A DNA stretch of 64,000 bases from CAVPJC01 sp963705155. Its GTDB lineage: Bacteria > Chloroflexota > Anaerolineae > Anaerolineales > UBA4823. The first letter of the stretch is position 1. The number at the start of each line of letters is the position of its first letter. Shown here in pieces: positions 1 to 9,435 of this stretch. The position numbers and the translations under genes are program-made. The stretch covers positions 372,001-436,000 of the forward strand of contig CAVPJC010000013.1 of NCBI GenBank assembly GCA_963705155.1, read 5' to 3'. The notes under the pieces are model-generated. The model ran no database searches and was not told the DNA's origin. It saw nothing but the letters and a program-made list of their open reading frames with translations.

Positions 1-420
1 CAATATTCGGTAGAAAAAGTTATTACAGCAGAAACCGGTCAGGGGCCGTTTGGCTTTCTGTTCGGTGACCGGCTTCTGCTTGTGGCGCATGGCATGGTTA
101 TCGCCGGAGTAGATTTATCCAAGTTGCAGGCGGGGGATGTAGAGCTGCGCGCCGCAGGTCTGCATGTGAGATTACCGGAGCCGGAGATCTTTGTAGCCAC
201 GCTGGATAACGCCCAAACCTATGTGTACGACCGGGAAACCGGAGTGTTGACCAAAGGCGATATTCACCTCGAAACGGCAGCCCGGCAGGCGGCGGAAGAA
301 GAGATCGAAAAGGCAGCCTTGACGGATGGGATATTGGATCAGGCCCGGGCAAACGCTGAAAAGGCCCTCGAGCGCTTGCTGCGAGAGTTCGGTTATTCAG
401 AAGTGATTTTTATCAAGTAA
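1..420 (+). CDS. DUF4230-family protein, C-terminal part
   Basis: The frame is open from base 1 to the TAA at 418-420, so about 139 residues of the C-terminus are visible and the start lies outside the window. The visible part has a beta-rich half (with the segment VRLPEPEIFVATLDN) followed by a long Ala/Glu/Arg-rich helix and a short final strand ending EVIFIK. This layout matches DUF4230 proteins, which are usually anchored by an N-terminal membrane helix with the domain outside the cell. Their function is unknown. A GTG at 82 could be mistaken for a start, but the frame is open well upstream of it. The gene converges with the next one across 69 bases that contain a direct repeat TGGCCAATT and nothing else I recognise. 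Confidence 0.7.
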   Translation, partial: QYSVEKVITAETGQGPFGFLFGDRLLLVAHGMVIAGVDLSKLQAGDVELRAAGLHVRLPEPEIFVATLDNAQTYVYDRETGVLTKGDIHLETAARQAAEEEIEKAALTDGILDQARANAEKALERLLREFGYSEVIFIK

Positions 421-489
421 CTGAACCGTATTGGAGAACGGGATGAAGCGCGCCAGAGGGACTGGCCAATTCATGGCCAATTAGCCTGG

Positions 490-1321
490 CTACGATTTTA
501 GAGTCCAGTCGTCGCTGGTGTATTTTTCGGTCACCAGTTGCGATGCGCGGTTAATTTCGGACGCAGTCAGGTCACCGGGGATGAGTTGAAGATTTAACGT
601 GCTGGCGAACGCATCGATAAAAGCCCGGCAAGCCTGTTCCCATGTGGTCAGGCGACCAAGGATCGACCTCCAGGGTGGCGGCGCGGAGGTGGATACGTTC
701 GGCGGCATGCTGCCGGTCTGTTTCCGCCGGGTAATTCAGCACCCGGGTAATGCGTGTGAGATCACCGGTGAGGGGCAGCGACCCATGCTGGAGGACCCCT
801 TCATGGCGGCGGGCCTGGGCACTCCCAACAAGTTTCTTGCCAAGAACGGTGATTTCATAATTGGAAGGCACTTCGAAACATACCGGACCTTTGGGAGAGG
901 TATTGAGCGGTTGAGAAGGCTGAGGATCAGCGGCAGCATTCACCCCGAGACGCAGCAAGGCATCCAGGAGTGCAAACGAGAGCCGGCGGTAGCTGTCGAG
1001 CACACCGCCTGCCAGACGGGGTTCATCCTGGTTTCCCGAGATGGAATAGGTGAGCTCATCGGTGTGTAGGATAGCACGACCACCGGTTGGACGGCGCACG
1101 AGATGCCATCCAAGGCGGGCGAGTCTTGCGGGATCGACATCGGCAGCGCATTGCGCATAGCCAAGTGAAAGACAAGGTGGGTCCCAGGCATACAGGCGCA
1201 GGGTCGGTGGGACTTCGCCGCGGGTGGTAGCTTCCAGGATTGCTTCATCGGCGGCCATATTCCACGCGCCTGGGGCAGGCGGGGTTTGGATCAATCTCCA
1301 GCTGGATTTAGGATAGCTCAT
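490..1321 (-). CDS. lipM: LipM-type octanoyl/lipoate protein transferase (frameshifted)
   Basis: Cofactor transferase of the biotin/lipoate A/B ligase family, which moves an octanoyl or lipoyl group onto lipoyl domains such as GcvH or E2 subunits. The N-terminal fold shows RRPTGGRAILH followed by ELTYS, then GPVCFEVPSNYEI with Cys148, the position of the acyl-thioester cysteine in B. subtilis LipM, and GKKLVGSAQARR with the conserved lysine, then LQHGS. The Cys points to LipM rather than ATP-dependent LplA. The frame breaks near 660-670: the C-terminal segment (TWEQACRAFIDAF to the stop at 490-492) continues in another frame, giving about 277 residues in all. It starts 5 bases after the stop of the upstream membrane protein, so the two are probably cotranscribed. 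Confidence 0.82.
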
Positions 1322-1326
1322 AGGAT

Positions 1327-3672
1327 TTACGGGGTAGGATAGGGGGTCACGGTGGGTGTGATGGTTGGCGTTTGCGTGGCGGTAGATGTGGGAAGCGTGC
1401 CAGTAACCGTAGGGGTCAGCGAGGGGATGAGCGTGCCGGTCTGGGTGAGGGTCGGCGTGGCAGAAGGAAGAACGGCCGCGCCTTTCACCCTGAGCCGTAC
1501 CATCGTGGTGAACGGGCTGCGAGAATTATCCCACCAAACACGCAGATAGGCATCAATGGCGTCGAATGGTTTTCCTGCCAGTTCAGATGCCAGGCCGAGG
1601 AGGTAATAATACTCGTCGCAGGCGAAGAAAGGCCGGCACATCAAACCAGGGTTTGTTTCCAAACTTACCAGCTGCTCACGCACCTCTTCCGGGCTGGCGC
1701 CTGCGAAGAGAGCCTCTCGCGCTGCCACCAGGCCAAGCCGGAACCGGTCTGGATAAAACTTCGGCAGCTCAGGAAAGGTGAGATATGGAATCATGCTGCC
1801 CGGCGTCCGTTCCAGGCGAAAAGCGAGGAAATTGTTAAGCAAGACGATCGGGGGCAGAGGCTCTTCCTGATAATAAGTAAGATCAGGCAAGTTGGTATCG
1901 ATGGAATCCAGGTAAAAAGCCCTGGTGCCTTGCTGGTAGGGAGCCAGGATCCAAAATTCAAGCTTTTCACCCGGTTGATGACGCAGTGTGAACCAGGTTT
2001 CCTTAACGCCGTCGCCGTCGAAATCGAAATAACCCGTTGAGCGTAACGAAACGCCGTACTCGATCAGGCGGGATTGGATATCTGTGGCGCCAGGCGGCAT
2101 AGCTTCGATGATCTTTTGAAGCGCCATGCGCGGGGTGCAGAAAGTCGATAACAGGCAGGCGTGATACAAATCGCTGCTGTTGTTGTAAACGGCAAGCAAC
2201 TGGTGAGAAAGTTCGATCCAGGGGCTCCCGGGTTGGGCCGGGCTGGCAATGATATCGTTCAACTGCCTTCGGGCGGCTGTATCTTCCCCTGCAAGAATTT
2301 GATAAGATGCAAGCCGGAAACGCCATTCGTCCAACGCATCGGGTGGATAGGGTTGACCATCTTCTTGCGCCGCAGGCGGCCAATCGGGTAAAAGCTGCCG
2401 TGCAAAACTGGCGCCAATATCCGGCCCCCACACGGCAGCCGCCTGATCCACCACAATTTCACAGTAGCTCATCGTCTGGCTGGCAGGATCGAGCTGGTAA
2501 GTAGTTTCTACAACTTCGAAGAAACTGCCATTCCAGTGATATGAGCGGGTCAAATGGACGGGACAGGCAGGGAAAAGCGTTGCGCTGAACGATAACTTCG
2601 CTTCGCCGTTGGGATCAGGAGTGGCAGCCCAGGTGTTCTCATAATCCATGCCCACATTGAAGGCTGATGTAACCGGTTGGAAATGGAGCTCCTCAGGTGG
2701 ATCCTGGGTTAAACTAAATACCTGCGGCAGTTCCAAAGTGTTCTCGGCGAGTGGGCGCAGCGGAAAGATGACCACCTCGTCCAGGCCATCCGCGGTGAGA
2801 TCAGCAGCAAAGGAGGTGTAGTCGGGACGCTTTACAAAATCAAAACGGCTGGCGAGGATGCGAGCCTGGTAAGCAGAAGGAGTTTCAAGCAGCAAGATGA
2901 AGGCGCTGCCAGGGCCCTTCACCTCCAACAGGCGCGTGCTGAGATAGCCGGTCATTGTACTGAGGCGGGTGAAACGCAAAGAAAGGCGCGGCTCCTGCCG
3001 GGCAAACCATTCTGGCAGCTCCAATATATTCACTTCCGAGCGGTTAAGGGCAGTCACCAGGATATCGGCATAAGCCTGTCCTGCCTGCGGATCGCCCATT
3101 CGGGCTAAATCGTAAGCGCGCCTCCAGCGCCAAAGATTGGCTTCGGGCGAATCTGGATAACGGAGGATCGCTTCAGCGTGTGCGATTGCCGGGTAATAGT
3201 AGGCGGCGTAGTAGTTGGCGTCATCCTCGCCACGCGATTGGCGTGGCAGGGTATTTGGATAATCTTCAATCAGTGCAAGCACCTCATTAGCACGCTCAAC
3301 TGACCAGGGATGCAATGAATAGTTGGCATTCCCCACAACGGGCCGGGCAGGCGTAAGGGTTGGAGGTCCAGCCTGGGTGGGTGAAGGCGCCGGGGTCAGG
3401 GTACGGGAGGGGGTGAGGGTTATGGTGGGGGTGAAGGTGTGCCGCCGGGTGCGGGTAATGGTGGGCGTCAGGGTAGGGATGGGAGAAGGGGTGCTGGATG
3501 GGGTCTGGCTTGGCCGGCGTGTGGCGGTAGGGGTAAGTGTAGGCTCTGGAGCCAGTACGGAAGGATAAGCGGCAAGGATCACCACCAGGGTTAGAATAAA
3601 GATGATGATGATGCCCAGGTTTGTGAGTAGAAAGCGGATCCGGGCATTGTCCTGTTGTTGGTTTTCGGACAT
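1327..3672 (-). CDS. Membrane-anchored Thr/Pro-rich protein
   Basis: About 781 residues, no recognised catalytic domain. There is one N-terminal transmembrane helix (around residues 14-38, rich in Ile/Leu/Val), then a low-complexity Thr/Pro/Ser linker to about residue 110, a large globular region that looks largely helical and TPR-like in places (for example SPEANLWRWRRAYDLARMG and PSPEEVREQLVSLE-like helices), and a second Thr/Pro tail at the C-terminus. Such TPT-rich linkers are common on Chloroflexota surface proteins. The start is taken at ATG 3672, which overlaps the TGA of the upstream aldolase gene as TGATG; a GTG at 3675 in the same frame is also possible. Function unknown; probably an extracellular protein held by its N-terminal helix. 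Confidence 0.72.
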   Translation of the reverse strand: MSENQQQDNARIRFLLTNLGIIIIFILTLVVILAAYPSVLAPEPTLTPTATRRPSQTPSSTPSPIPTLTPTITRTRRHTFTPTITLTPSRTLTPAPSPTQAGPPTLTPARPVVGNANYSLHPWSVERANEVLALIEDYPNTLPRQSRGEDDANYYAAYYYPAIAHAEAILRYPDSPEANLWRWRRAYDLARMGDPQAGQAYADILVTALNRSEVNILELPEWFARQEPRLSLRFTRLSTMTGYLSTRLLEVKGPGSAFILLLETPSAYQARILASRFDFVKRPDYTSFAADLTADGLDEVVIFPLRPLAENTLELPQVFSLTQDPPEELHFQPVTSAFNVGMDYENTWAATPDPNGEAKLSFSATLFPACPVHLTRSYHWNGSFFEVVETTYQLDPASQTMSYCEIVVDQAAAVWGPDIGASFARQLLPDWPPAAQEDGQPYPPDALDEWRFRLASYQILAGEDTAARRQLNDIIASPAQPGSPWIELSHQLLAVYNNSSDLYHACLLSTFCTPRMALQKIIEAMPPGATDIQSRLIEYGVSLRSTGYFDFDGDGVKETWFTLRHQPGEKLEFWILAPYQQGTRAFYLDSIDTNLPDLTYYQEEPLPPIVLLNNFLAFRLERTPGSMIPYLTFPELPKFYPDRFRLGLVAAREALFAGASPEEVREQLVSLETNPGLMCRPFFACDEYYYLLGLASELAGKPFDAIDAYLRVWWDNSRSPFTTMVRLRVKGAAVLPSATPTLTQTGTLIPSLTPTVTGTLPTSTATQTPTITPTVTPYPTP

Positions 3673-4580
3673 CACAGAACCTGAGCCAAATCCTGAACAG
3701 CTTGATTTTCCTGGATTGGCGGAAGTGATAGAAGCGGAGGGCGTACGGCCCAGGCGGGGAGATGGTGGATGTGAGTTAACAATGCCTTCAGTGTGGGAGG
3801 CGCGGGCGGATACTTTTCAAAAACCATGCGGGCGGCATCCAGGCGTGCCTGGAATGACTGAGGCGAGGCGCCGGCAAGGTGTGCATCCCAAACCTCTCGC
3901 AGCCAGGGAGAGCAAAGATTGGCAAGGGCCGTGATGCAGCCAGCCGCCCCCGAATCCAGCGCCAGACTGAATAAGCGATCATTACCGTTGAAGACGCGCA
4001 AATTTTGTCCAAAGCGTTCCCCTAAACTCCTTGCGTGATCTTTATCGCCGGTGGAGTCTTTTATGCCTGCAAACCGGTCTGGAAAAGCGTCCAGGAGGCG
4101 CGCCAATAAATCCATGGATAACCCTACACCAGAGACTGCAGGGATGTGGTAGCCGAAGAACTGTCCGCCTGGAGGAACAGCCTGCGAAATCACCTGACTG
4201 TACCAGGCGAACAACCCATCATCGGTAACTTTGCGAAAGTAGTAAGGGGGAAGGACGACGACCCCATCGATCCCCAGTTGGAATGCCTGACGGGTAAGGT
4301 CGATGGTCTCTTGCAGGCTGGGAGTGCCTGTACCGGCAAGCAGGCGAAAATCGGGATAGCTTTGGCGGTACCCGGCGGCATGCTGCAAGATACAGGCGCG
4401 CTCGGCTGGAGAAAATGAAGGTCCTTCGCCGGTTGTGCCGAGAAGTAATACGCCATGGCAGCCGCGCGTGCGTAGAAAATCCAGGAAGAGCGGGATTGAA
4501 TCCAGATCAGGAGAAAAATCGGGGAGGAGCGGGGTAACAGCGGCAGCAATCACGCCTGAAAGGGTATTGGTGACAGACAT
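3672..4580 (-). CDS. DapA-family class I aldolase (dihydrodipicolinate synthase-like)
   Basis: About 302 residues of TIM-barrel aldolase. Hallmarks seen are GTTGEGPSFSPAER near the N-terminus (pyruvate-binding loop), VVLPPYYF with the proton-relay Tyr, and FAGIKDSTGD with the Schiff-base Lys. The family includes dihydrodipicolinate synthase, N-acetylneuraminate lyase and sugar-acid aldolases. Sequence reading alone does not settle the substrate, and the absence of lysine-pathway neighbours argues against a confident dapA call. The start MSVTNTLSG at 4580 is preferred to the longer frame because the extra 13 residues do not resemble the family. A TATAAT lies only 6 bases upstream of this ATG, so the message may be leaderless; no good -35 was found. 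Confidence 0.8.
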   Translation of the reverse strand: MSVTNTLSGVIAAAVTPLLPDFSPDLDSIPLFLDFLRTRGCHGVLLLGTTGEGPSFSPAERACILQHAAGYRQSYPDFRLLAGTGTPSLQETIDLTRQAFQLGIDGVVVLPPYYFRKVTDDGLFAWYSQVISQAVPPGGQFFGYHIPAVSGVGLSMDLLARLLDAFPDRFAGIKDSTGDKDHARSLGERFGQNLRVFNGNDRLFSLALDSGAAGCITALANLCSPWLREVWDAHLAGASPQSFQARLDAARMVFEKYPPAPPTLKALLTHIHHLPAWAVRPPLLSLPPIQENQAVQDLAQVL

Positions 4581-4691
4581 ACTGTGATTATACCGGATAA
4601 GGCGGACAGACAGAGGCATTTATCACACGAAATCGACCTGATAACCCCAAGGTATAATATTTTTACAATTCTTATGATATTGTTAAGTTAC

Positions 4692-4720
4692 TTGACATAA
4701 AAAATGAGATAAGGTAGAAT
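4692..4720 (+). promoter_or_regulatory. Sigma-70-type promoter for the ROK regulator
   Basis: TTGACA at 4692-4697 and TAGAAT at 4715-4720 are separated by exactly 17 bases. The -35 is a perfect consensus and the -10 matches five of six positions. It lies about 80 bases upstream of the inferred start at 4801. A second TATAAT at 4653-4658 has no matching -35. Confidence 0.7.
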
Positions 4721-4800
4721 TATTCCCAATCAACCAGGTGGGATGCGCATATTTTAAGGGCAACGACGAACTCACTAATTCAGTCTGCATCAAAAAACGC

Positions 4801-6031
4801 ATGTCAGTCTCTCTTTACCCTTCGGCGATTGAAAATAACATCAGAAATTCGAATAAGCGGGCCAGCTTAGATTTTAATTCGTTTCACACCTGGTGGGATT
4901 TCACGCGCTGAATTAGCACGGCAAATGGGTTTGACTCGGGCGGCGCTTACGATTATCGTCAACGACCTGATCGAGCGCGGTCTGGTGCGGGAGGCTAACG
5001 ATGGGCTGGCTGTGGGCGGACGCCGCCCTATCATGCTGGAGATCAATCCACAACGTGGTTACCTGGTCGGGATTGATATGGGGGCCACACATCTGGCAAT
5101 CATGCTGGCCGATTTTTCTGCCAGGGTTATTGACGAAATTGAAGTTGCGCTTCGCATAGACCAATCACCAGACATCTGTTTGAAAACAGTCGATCACACA
5201 TTGAAAATGGTGCTTGAGAAAAACCAGCTTGATATGGCAGATATTCTGACGATCGGCATGGGGGTGCCAGGTCCGGTGATAGCAAAGTCTGGCTGGGTGA
5301 GTGCGCCGCCGATCATGCCGGGTTGGGATAAATATCCCATCCGAGATCGTGTTGAGAGTTGGTGGAACTGCCCGGTTTCCCTGAATAACGATGCTGAGCT
5401 GGGCGCCCTGGGTGAATGGGCACATGGAGCCGGACGAAATGAATGCAACCTGGCTTACATCAAAGTTGGCTCAGGGGTCGGGGCGGGCTTGCTGCTGAGT
5501 GGAAATATATATCGCGGCGCGAGTGGGTGTGCCGGTGAGATTGGTCATGTAACTATTCAAGAAAATGGCCCCATCTGCACATGCGGTAATTACGGCTGCC
5601 TGGAGGCCGTGGCAGGCGGAACGGCGATTGCCGAAAAGGCCAGAGCGGCCGTTCGTTCAGGCCGGCGGACACAGCTCAGCAGCATCGAGCCGGTGGAGAA
5701 TATCCAGGCACGTGATGTTGCCCATGCAGCAAGGTTAGGCGATCTGGTTTCCCAGCAAATCATTACAGAAGCCGGAGGTTACCTGGGTATTGCGATTGCA
5801 AGCCTGGTAAATTTGTTCAATCCCAGTATGGTGGTTGTCGGAGGTGGGGTATCACAGGTAGGCGATTTATTGCTTGAGCCTATCCGAAAAACCGTACGGG
5901 AGCGGAGTTTGCGGTCAGCGGCGCAGGCGGTGCAGATCACTGCAGCCGTTTTGGGACGTCGTTCTTCGGGGATGGGCGCAGTTGTGCAAGCCCTCAACAC
6001 TGCTCTAGACAAATTGACCGAAAGTATATAA
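4801..6031 (+). CDS. ROK-family transcriptional regulator (frameshifted near N-terminus)
   Basis: Repressor-type ROK protein: an N-terminal winged helix followed by a sugar-kinase-like (ASKHA) domain. The kinase-like part shows GIDMGATH, GMGVPGPV, NNDAELGALGEW, GSGVGAGLLL and the zinc motif CTCGNYGCLE, which is typical of ROK regulators and glucokinases. Reading from ATG 4925 would cut off half of the DNA-binding domain. The sequence just upstream supplies it: MSVSLYPSAIENNIRNSNKR from ATG 4801, then, after one extra base near 4866-4870, ISRAELARQMGLTRAAL in the frame of the body. I therefore place the start at 4801 with a one-base break. Lying directly upstream of the maltose importer in the same direction, it most likely senses a sugar and controls that operon. 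Confidence 0.82.
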
Positions 6032-6049
6032 ACTAAAACTGTGGATATA

Positions 6050-6129
6050 TTGAAAGGAGGCAGCCGAAAGATATTACCTTCAATTCGTATGAACGCCGAT
6101 TTTAATTTTTCACACCAGGAATTCCCTGG
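6050..6129 (+). promoter_or_regulatory. Possible promoter and palindromic operator before malE
   Basis: In the 134 bases between the ROK gene and malE there is TTGAAA at 6050-6055 and TATTAC at 6072-6077 (16-base spacing), a plausible but weak promoter. Downstream, CCAGG at 6115-6119 and CCTGG at 6125-6129 form an inverted repeat around AATTC, which could be an operator. The ribosome binding site of malE (TTAGGAGAAG) begins about 22 bases after it. This assignment is an inference from position and symmetry only. Confidence 0.35.
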
Positions 6130-6165
6130 CCAAAACTTACGTACAAGGATTTAGGAGAAGAAACA

Positions 6166-7779
6166 ATGTCGAAGAAAATATGGACCCTTTTCAGCCTGCT
6201 GTTGATCGCAACGATGATGCTCGCTGCTTGCGCTCCGGCGGCTACCCCCGAGCCCACGACTGCCCCGGTCGAGCCAATGGCAACCGAAGCACCGACCGCC
6301 GTGCCTGCAGCCACTGCAGTTCCCGAACCGACTGCAGTCCCTGAACCGACTGCTGTTGAGGCGGTTGGAACATTGAAGATCTGGGCAGATGATACCCGAG
6401 CCCCGATCCTGCAGGACCTGGCCGATGAAGTACTGGCCGCCTACCAGCTGGAGCTGGTGGTTGAGCTTAAGTCTGCCATCCGTGACGATTTCCAGGTAGC
6501 TGCGCCGACCGGCGAAGGCCCGGATATCATCGTGATTGCGCATGACCAGGCCGGTACGCTGGTTTCTAATGGCCTGCTGGCCCCGGTTGACCTGGGCGAT
6601 AAAGCCGACCTGTTTGTCAAGAATGCCCTGGATGCCTGCACCTTCGATGGCACCCTGTACTGCATGCCTTACGCTACTGAAAATATGGCGTTCTTCTACA
6701 ACACCGATCTCGTACCAACCGCTCCCACCACCTGGGATGAAATTGTGACCATCGGTGAAGCGCTGAAGGCAGAAGGCAAAGTCACCTATATCATGGCCCT
6801 GACCGGTACAACCTACGACCTTTATCCGCTGCTCACATCTTTCGGCGGCTACATCTTCGGGAAAGATGATAAGGGCAACTGGAACCCGCAGGATCTGGGG
6901 TTGGACAGCCCAGGTATGATCGAAGCCGTCAAGTGGGTGGGCGACAATGTTGCCAAAGGTAACCTGCCTACCGATACAGACTGGGCCAATAACCACGCCC
7001 TGTTTGAAACCGGTGAAGTTCCCTTCATCATGGCAGGCCCCTGGGCTCTCGACCGCATTCGCCAGTCGGGCATCCCTTACGCAGTCACCAATTTCCCTGC
7101 TGGCTCAGCGGGTCCCGGCTATCCCTTCGCCGGCACCCAGGGCTTCTTCATCAGCTCACAAAGCAAAAACGTCCTGCTGGCTCAGGCCTTCCTGAACGAA
7201 TTTGTTGCCAGTGATGATGTCATGATGAAACTGTATGAAGTGGGCAAGCGCCCATCGGCTTTCATCCCGGTGCTCGAGAAGACGGATGATGTCGACCTGG
7301 TTGCAATGAGCGAAGCTGGCGTGAACGCTACCATGATGCCCGCCATCCCTGAAATGGGCTCGGTGTGGGCAAACTGGGCTGATGCTACAACCCTGGTCAT
7401 CCAGGGCAAGCAGACTGCAGAAGCCGCCCTGAAAGATGGCGGGACCAAAGTACGCAGCCTGATCTCTGGCGCAAAGGCCGGTATGGTCAACGTGCCCGGT
7501 TCCTACCAGGCTCAAGCTGGCTGCCCCGGCGATTGGCAGCCTGATTGCGACGCCACTGCCATGACCAAGGGCGAAGACGGCCTCTGGCGCAGCGGCCCGT
7601 TTGCACTGACTGCCGGCGATTACGAAGGCAAGGTCGCCATGGACGGCGCCTGGACCCTGAATTACGGTATGGAAGGCAAGGCGGATGGCGATAACTACAA
7701 GTTTACTTTAGCTGCAGATGGCAACGTGAGCTTCGAGTTCGATCCAACCACCAATTTACTAACCATCAACGTCGAGTAA
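6166..7779 (+). CDS. malE: Maltose/maltodextrin-binding lipoprotein with C-terminal X25 domain
   Basis: Solute-binding protein of a maltose-type ABC importer, 537 residues. A lipoprotein signal peptide ends in the lipobox LAAC (Cys around residue 23), followed by a Thr/Pro/Ala linker to about residue 65 and a two-lobe binding domain with ATENMAFFYNTDLVP and GPWALDRIRQSGIPYAV as in MalE. Residues 445-537 (bases 7498-7776) form a separate beta domain with GCPGDWQPDC, LTAGDYEGKVAMDGAW and NYG. This resembles the X25 module of secreted pullulanases, which is not part of ordinary MalE. A clear Shine-Dalgarno (AGGAGAAG) sits before the ATG. The gene heads the malEFG unit and is separated from malF by a hairpin that probably raises its relative expression. 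The fusion suggests tethering to polysaccharide, but this is inference. Confidence 0.9.
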   Translation: MSKKIWTLFSLLLIATMMLAACAPAATPEPTTAPVEPMATEAPTAVPAATAVPEPTAVPEPTAVEAVGTLKIWADDTRAPILQDLADEVLAAYQLELVVELKSAIRDDFQVAAPTGEGPDIIVIAHDQAGTLVSNGLLAPVDLGDKADLFVKNALDACTFDGTLYCMPYATENMAFFYNTDLVPTAPTTWDEIVTIGEALKAEGKVTYIMALTGTTYDLYPLLTSFGGYIFGKDDKGNWNPQDLGLDSPGMIEAVKWVGDNVAKGNLPTDTDWANNHALFETGEVPFIMAGPWALDRIRQSGIPYAVTNFPAGSAGPGYPFAGTQGFFISSQSKNVLLAQAFLNEFVASDDVMMKLYEVGKRPSAFIPVLEKTDDVDLVAMSEAGVNATMMPAIPEMGSVWANWADATTLVIQGKQTAEAALKDGGTKVRSLISGAKAGMVNVPGSYQAQAGCPGDWQPDCDATAMTKGEDGLWRSGPFALTAGDYEGKVAMDGAWTLNYGMEGKADGDNYKFTLAADGNVSFEFDPTTNLLTINVE

Positions 7780-7794
7780 TTCTGTCTTAAAATA

Positions 7795-7827
7795 GAGGAC
7801 CGAGGAGCAATCCCCGGTCCTCTTTCT
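7795..7827 (+). terminator. Hairpin between malE and malF (attenuator)
   Basis: GAGGACCG at 7795-7802 pairs perfectly with CGGTCCTC at 7815-7822, and the stem can extend inward through GG/CC; it is followed by TTTCTCT. A partial terminator here is the usual device that lets a binding-protein gene be expressed above its permease genes. Confidence 0.7.
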
Positions 7828-7863
7828 CTAACCGAAGAAATATTTCTTCAGGAGTAGATGTGT

Positions 7864-9435
7864 ATGAAGACAACAATGGCTAAAGAAACACCGATCGGCT
7901 TCATGCTCCGTCTGATACTCGTGCTTCTGTTTGATGCGGCGATTGTGTGGTTCATATACAATGCATACACGCGCGGTTATACCCAGCTCGTGGTGGTACT
8001 GGCGATCATCGCGGTGATGCTGAACGTCATTTTCATGCATCCAAGAGCCTATCCGTACCGCTGGATGGCAATTGGTTTGTCCTTTTTAATATTATTCACC
8101 ATTTACCCCATCTTTTTCACGGTATACGTTGCATTCACAAATTATGGCGACGGGCATTTGCTGACCAAGGAACAGGCGCTGGGGATTATCCAAAAGGCTA
8201 CTTATCTGCCTGAAGAAGGAAAGACTTATAAGTGGACAGCATATAAAAATGATGCCAACCAGTACGCATTGTGGCTGATCAACGAAGCCGGCGAGTCTTT
8301 CCTGGCAAAGCCTGGCGAGGAGATCCTTGCAGCCACTTCCGGTATAGCTGGCATTGGAGAACTGGATGCCAGGGGCATACCACAAACGATTGAAGGATAT
8401 ACCCGATTAAACCCGCTTCTGGCTGCATCCAATCAAGAACTACCCTCTATTAAATTTGGGTTGGAGGGCGATCAGGTGATCCAGGTTCGATCACCCAGTG
8501 AAGCGGCTGAGCTGGAAATCCGTTACCTGTATGATGCGACCACAGATACCGTTGTCGATCAATCCAACGGCGATATTTATCTTAACGACAAGGGCACTTT
8601 CTCTACCAAAGATGGCAAGACAATCACTCCTGGCTTTCGCGCGGTGGTTGGTTTTGATAACTTTGTACAATTTGCAACCAGCCCGGCTTTGCGCGGCCCA
8701 CTGGTACGGATTGTGATCTGGAACTTCATCTTCCCAACTATCAGTGTTCTTTCCACCTTTGGATTGGGGATGGCGATCGCCATCATGTTCAATGATAAGG
8801 ATTTCCCTTTCAAGAAGATCATTCGCTCCTTTTTGCTGATCCCCTATACGATTCCATCGCTGATCACCATATTGATCTGGCGCGGCATGATGAACCCGGA
8901 ATTTGGCATCATCAACCGGACGCTGGAAAACTGGATTGGAGTGGCGCCTCCCTGGACGACAGAACCCATCTGGGCGCAGGCGGCGGTGCTGTTGGTCAAT
9001 CTGTGGTTGGGATATCCTTACTTTATGCTGGTGACCAGCGGGGCATTACAATCCATACCGTCAGACCTCTATGAGGCTGCCACGGTAGATGGCGCCAATG
9101 GCTGGCAGCGCTTCCGCTCCATCACTTTGCCCTTGCTGCTCGTGGCCGTTGGTCCGCTGCTGATCGCTTCCTACGTGTTCAATTTCAACAACTTCAATCT
9201 CATTTACCTCTTCATCAATGGTGGACCGCCCATCGTAGGGGCATCAACTCAAGCCGGTCACACCGATATCCTGATCAGCTATGTGTACAACCTGGCTTTT
9301 GCATCCGGTGGGCGTGGTGTTCGTTACGGATTTGCCTCGGCGATTTCGATTGTGATCTTCTTTATTGTGGCTGCCATCACCATGGTGCAGTTCAGGTTTA
9401 CCAATATGTGGGAGGAGGTCAGTGAAAATGTCTAG
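7864..9435 (+). CDS. malF: Maltose-type ABC transporter permease MalF
   Basis: Inner-membrane permease subunit, about 523 residues. Three closely spaced N-terminal transmembrane helices are followed by a large extracytoplasmic loop (roughly residues 100-260), as in E. coli MalF where the equivalent loop contacts MalE. Further transmembrane helices carry the EAA loop YEAATVDGANGWQRFRSITL that docks to the ATPase. ATG 7864 is chosen over ATG 7858 because the AGGAG at 7851-7855 is then nine bases upstream rather than three. The stop overlaps the start of malG by eight bases, so translation is probably coupled. No MalK-type ATPase is encoded in the locus; a shared ATPase elsewhere in the genome is expected. 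Confidence 0.9.
   Translation: MKTTMAKETPIGFMLRLILVLLFDAAIVWFIYNAYTRGYTQLVVVLAIIAVMLNVIFMHPRAYPYRWMAIGLSFLILFTIYPIFFTVYVAFTNYGDGHLLTKEQALGIIQKATYLPEEGKTYKWTAYKNDANQYALWLINEAGESFLAKPGEEILAATSGIAGIGELDARGIPQTIEGYTRLNPLLAASNQELPSIKFGLEGDQVIQVRSPSEAAELEIRYLYDATTDTVVDQSNGDIYLNDKGTFSTKDGKTITPGFRAVVGFDNFVQFATSPALRGPLVRIVIWNFIFPTISVLSTFGLGMAIAIMFNDKDFPFKKIIRSFLLIPYTIPSLITILIWRGMMNPEFGIINRTLENWIGVAPPWTTEPIWAQAAVLLVNLWLGYPYFMLVTSGALQSIPSDLYEAATVDGANGWQRFRSITLPLLLVAVGPLLIASYVFNFNNFNLIYLFINGGPPIVGASTQAGHTDILISYVYNLAFASGGRGVRYGFASAISIVIFFIVAAITMVQFRFTNMWEEVSENV

Noticed and set aside
3323..3568. Plus-strand ORFs rich in Gly/Val opposite the Thr/Pro linkers (also 1352-1549 and minus strand at 25336-25614)
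   Set aside because: They are antisense readings of Thr/Pro low-complexity coding sequence and have no start signals or homology.
4653..4658. Second promoter for the ROK gene at TATAAT 4653
   Set aside because: No acceptable -35 at 16-18 bases; the TTGACA/TAGAAT pair downstream is far better.
4731..4900. Related motifs CCAGGTGGGA and CCTGGTGGGA around the ROK start as operator pair
   Set aside because: The second lies inside coding sequence and the similarity is short; chance is likely.
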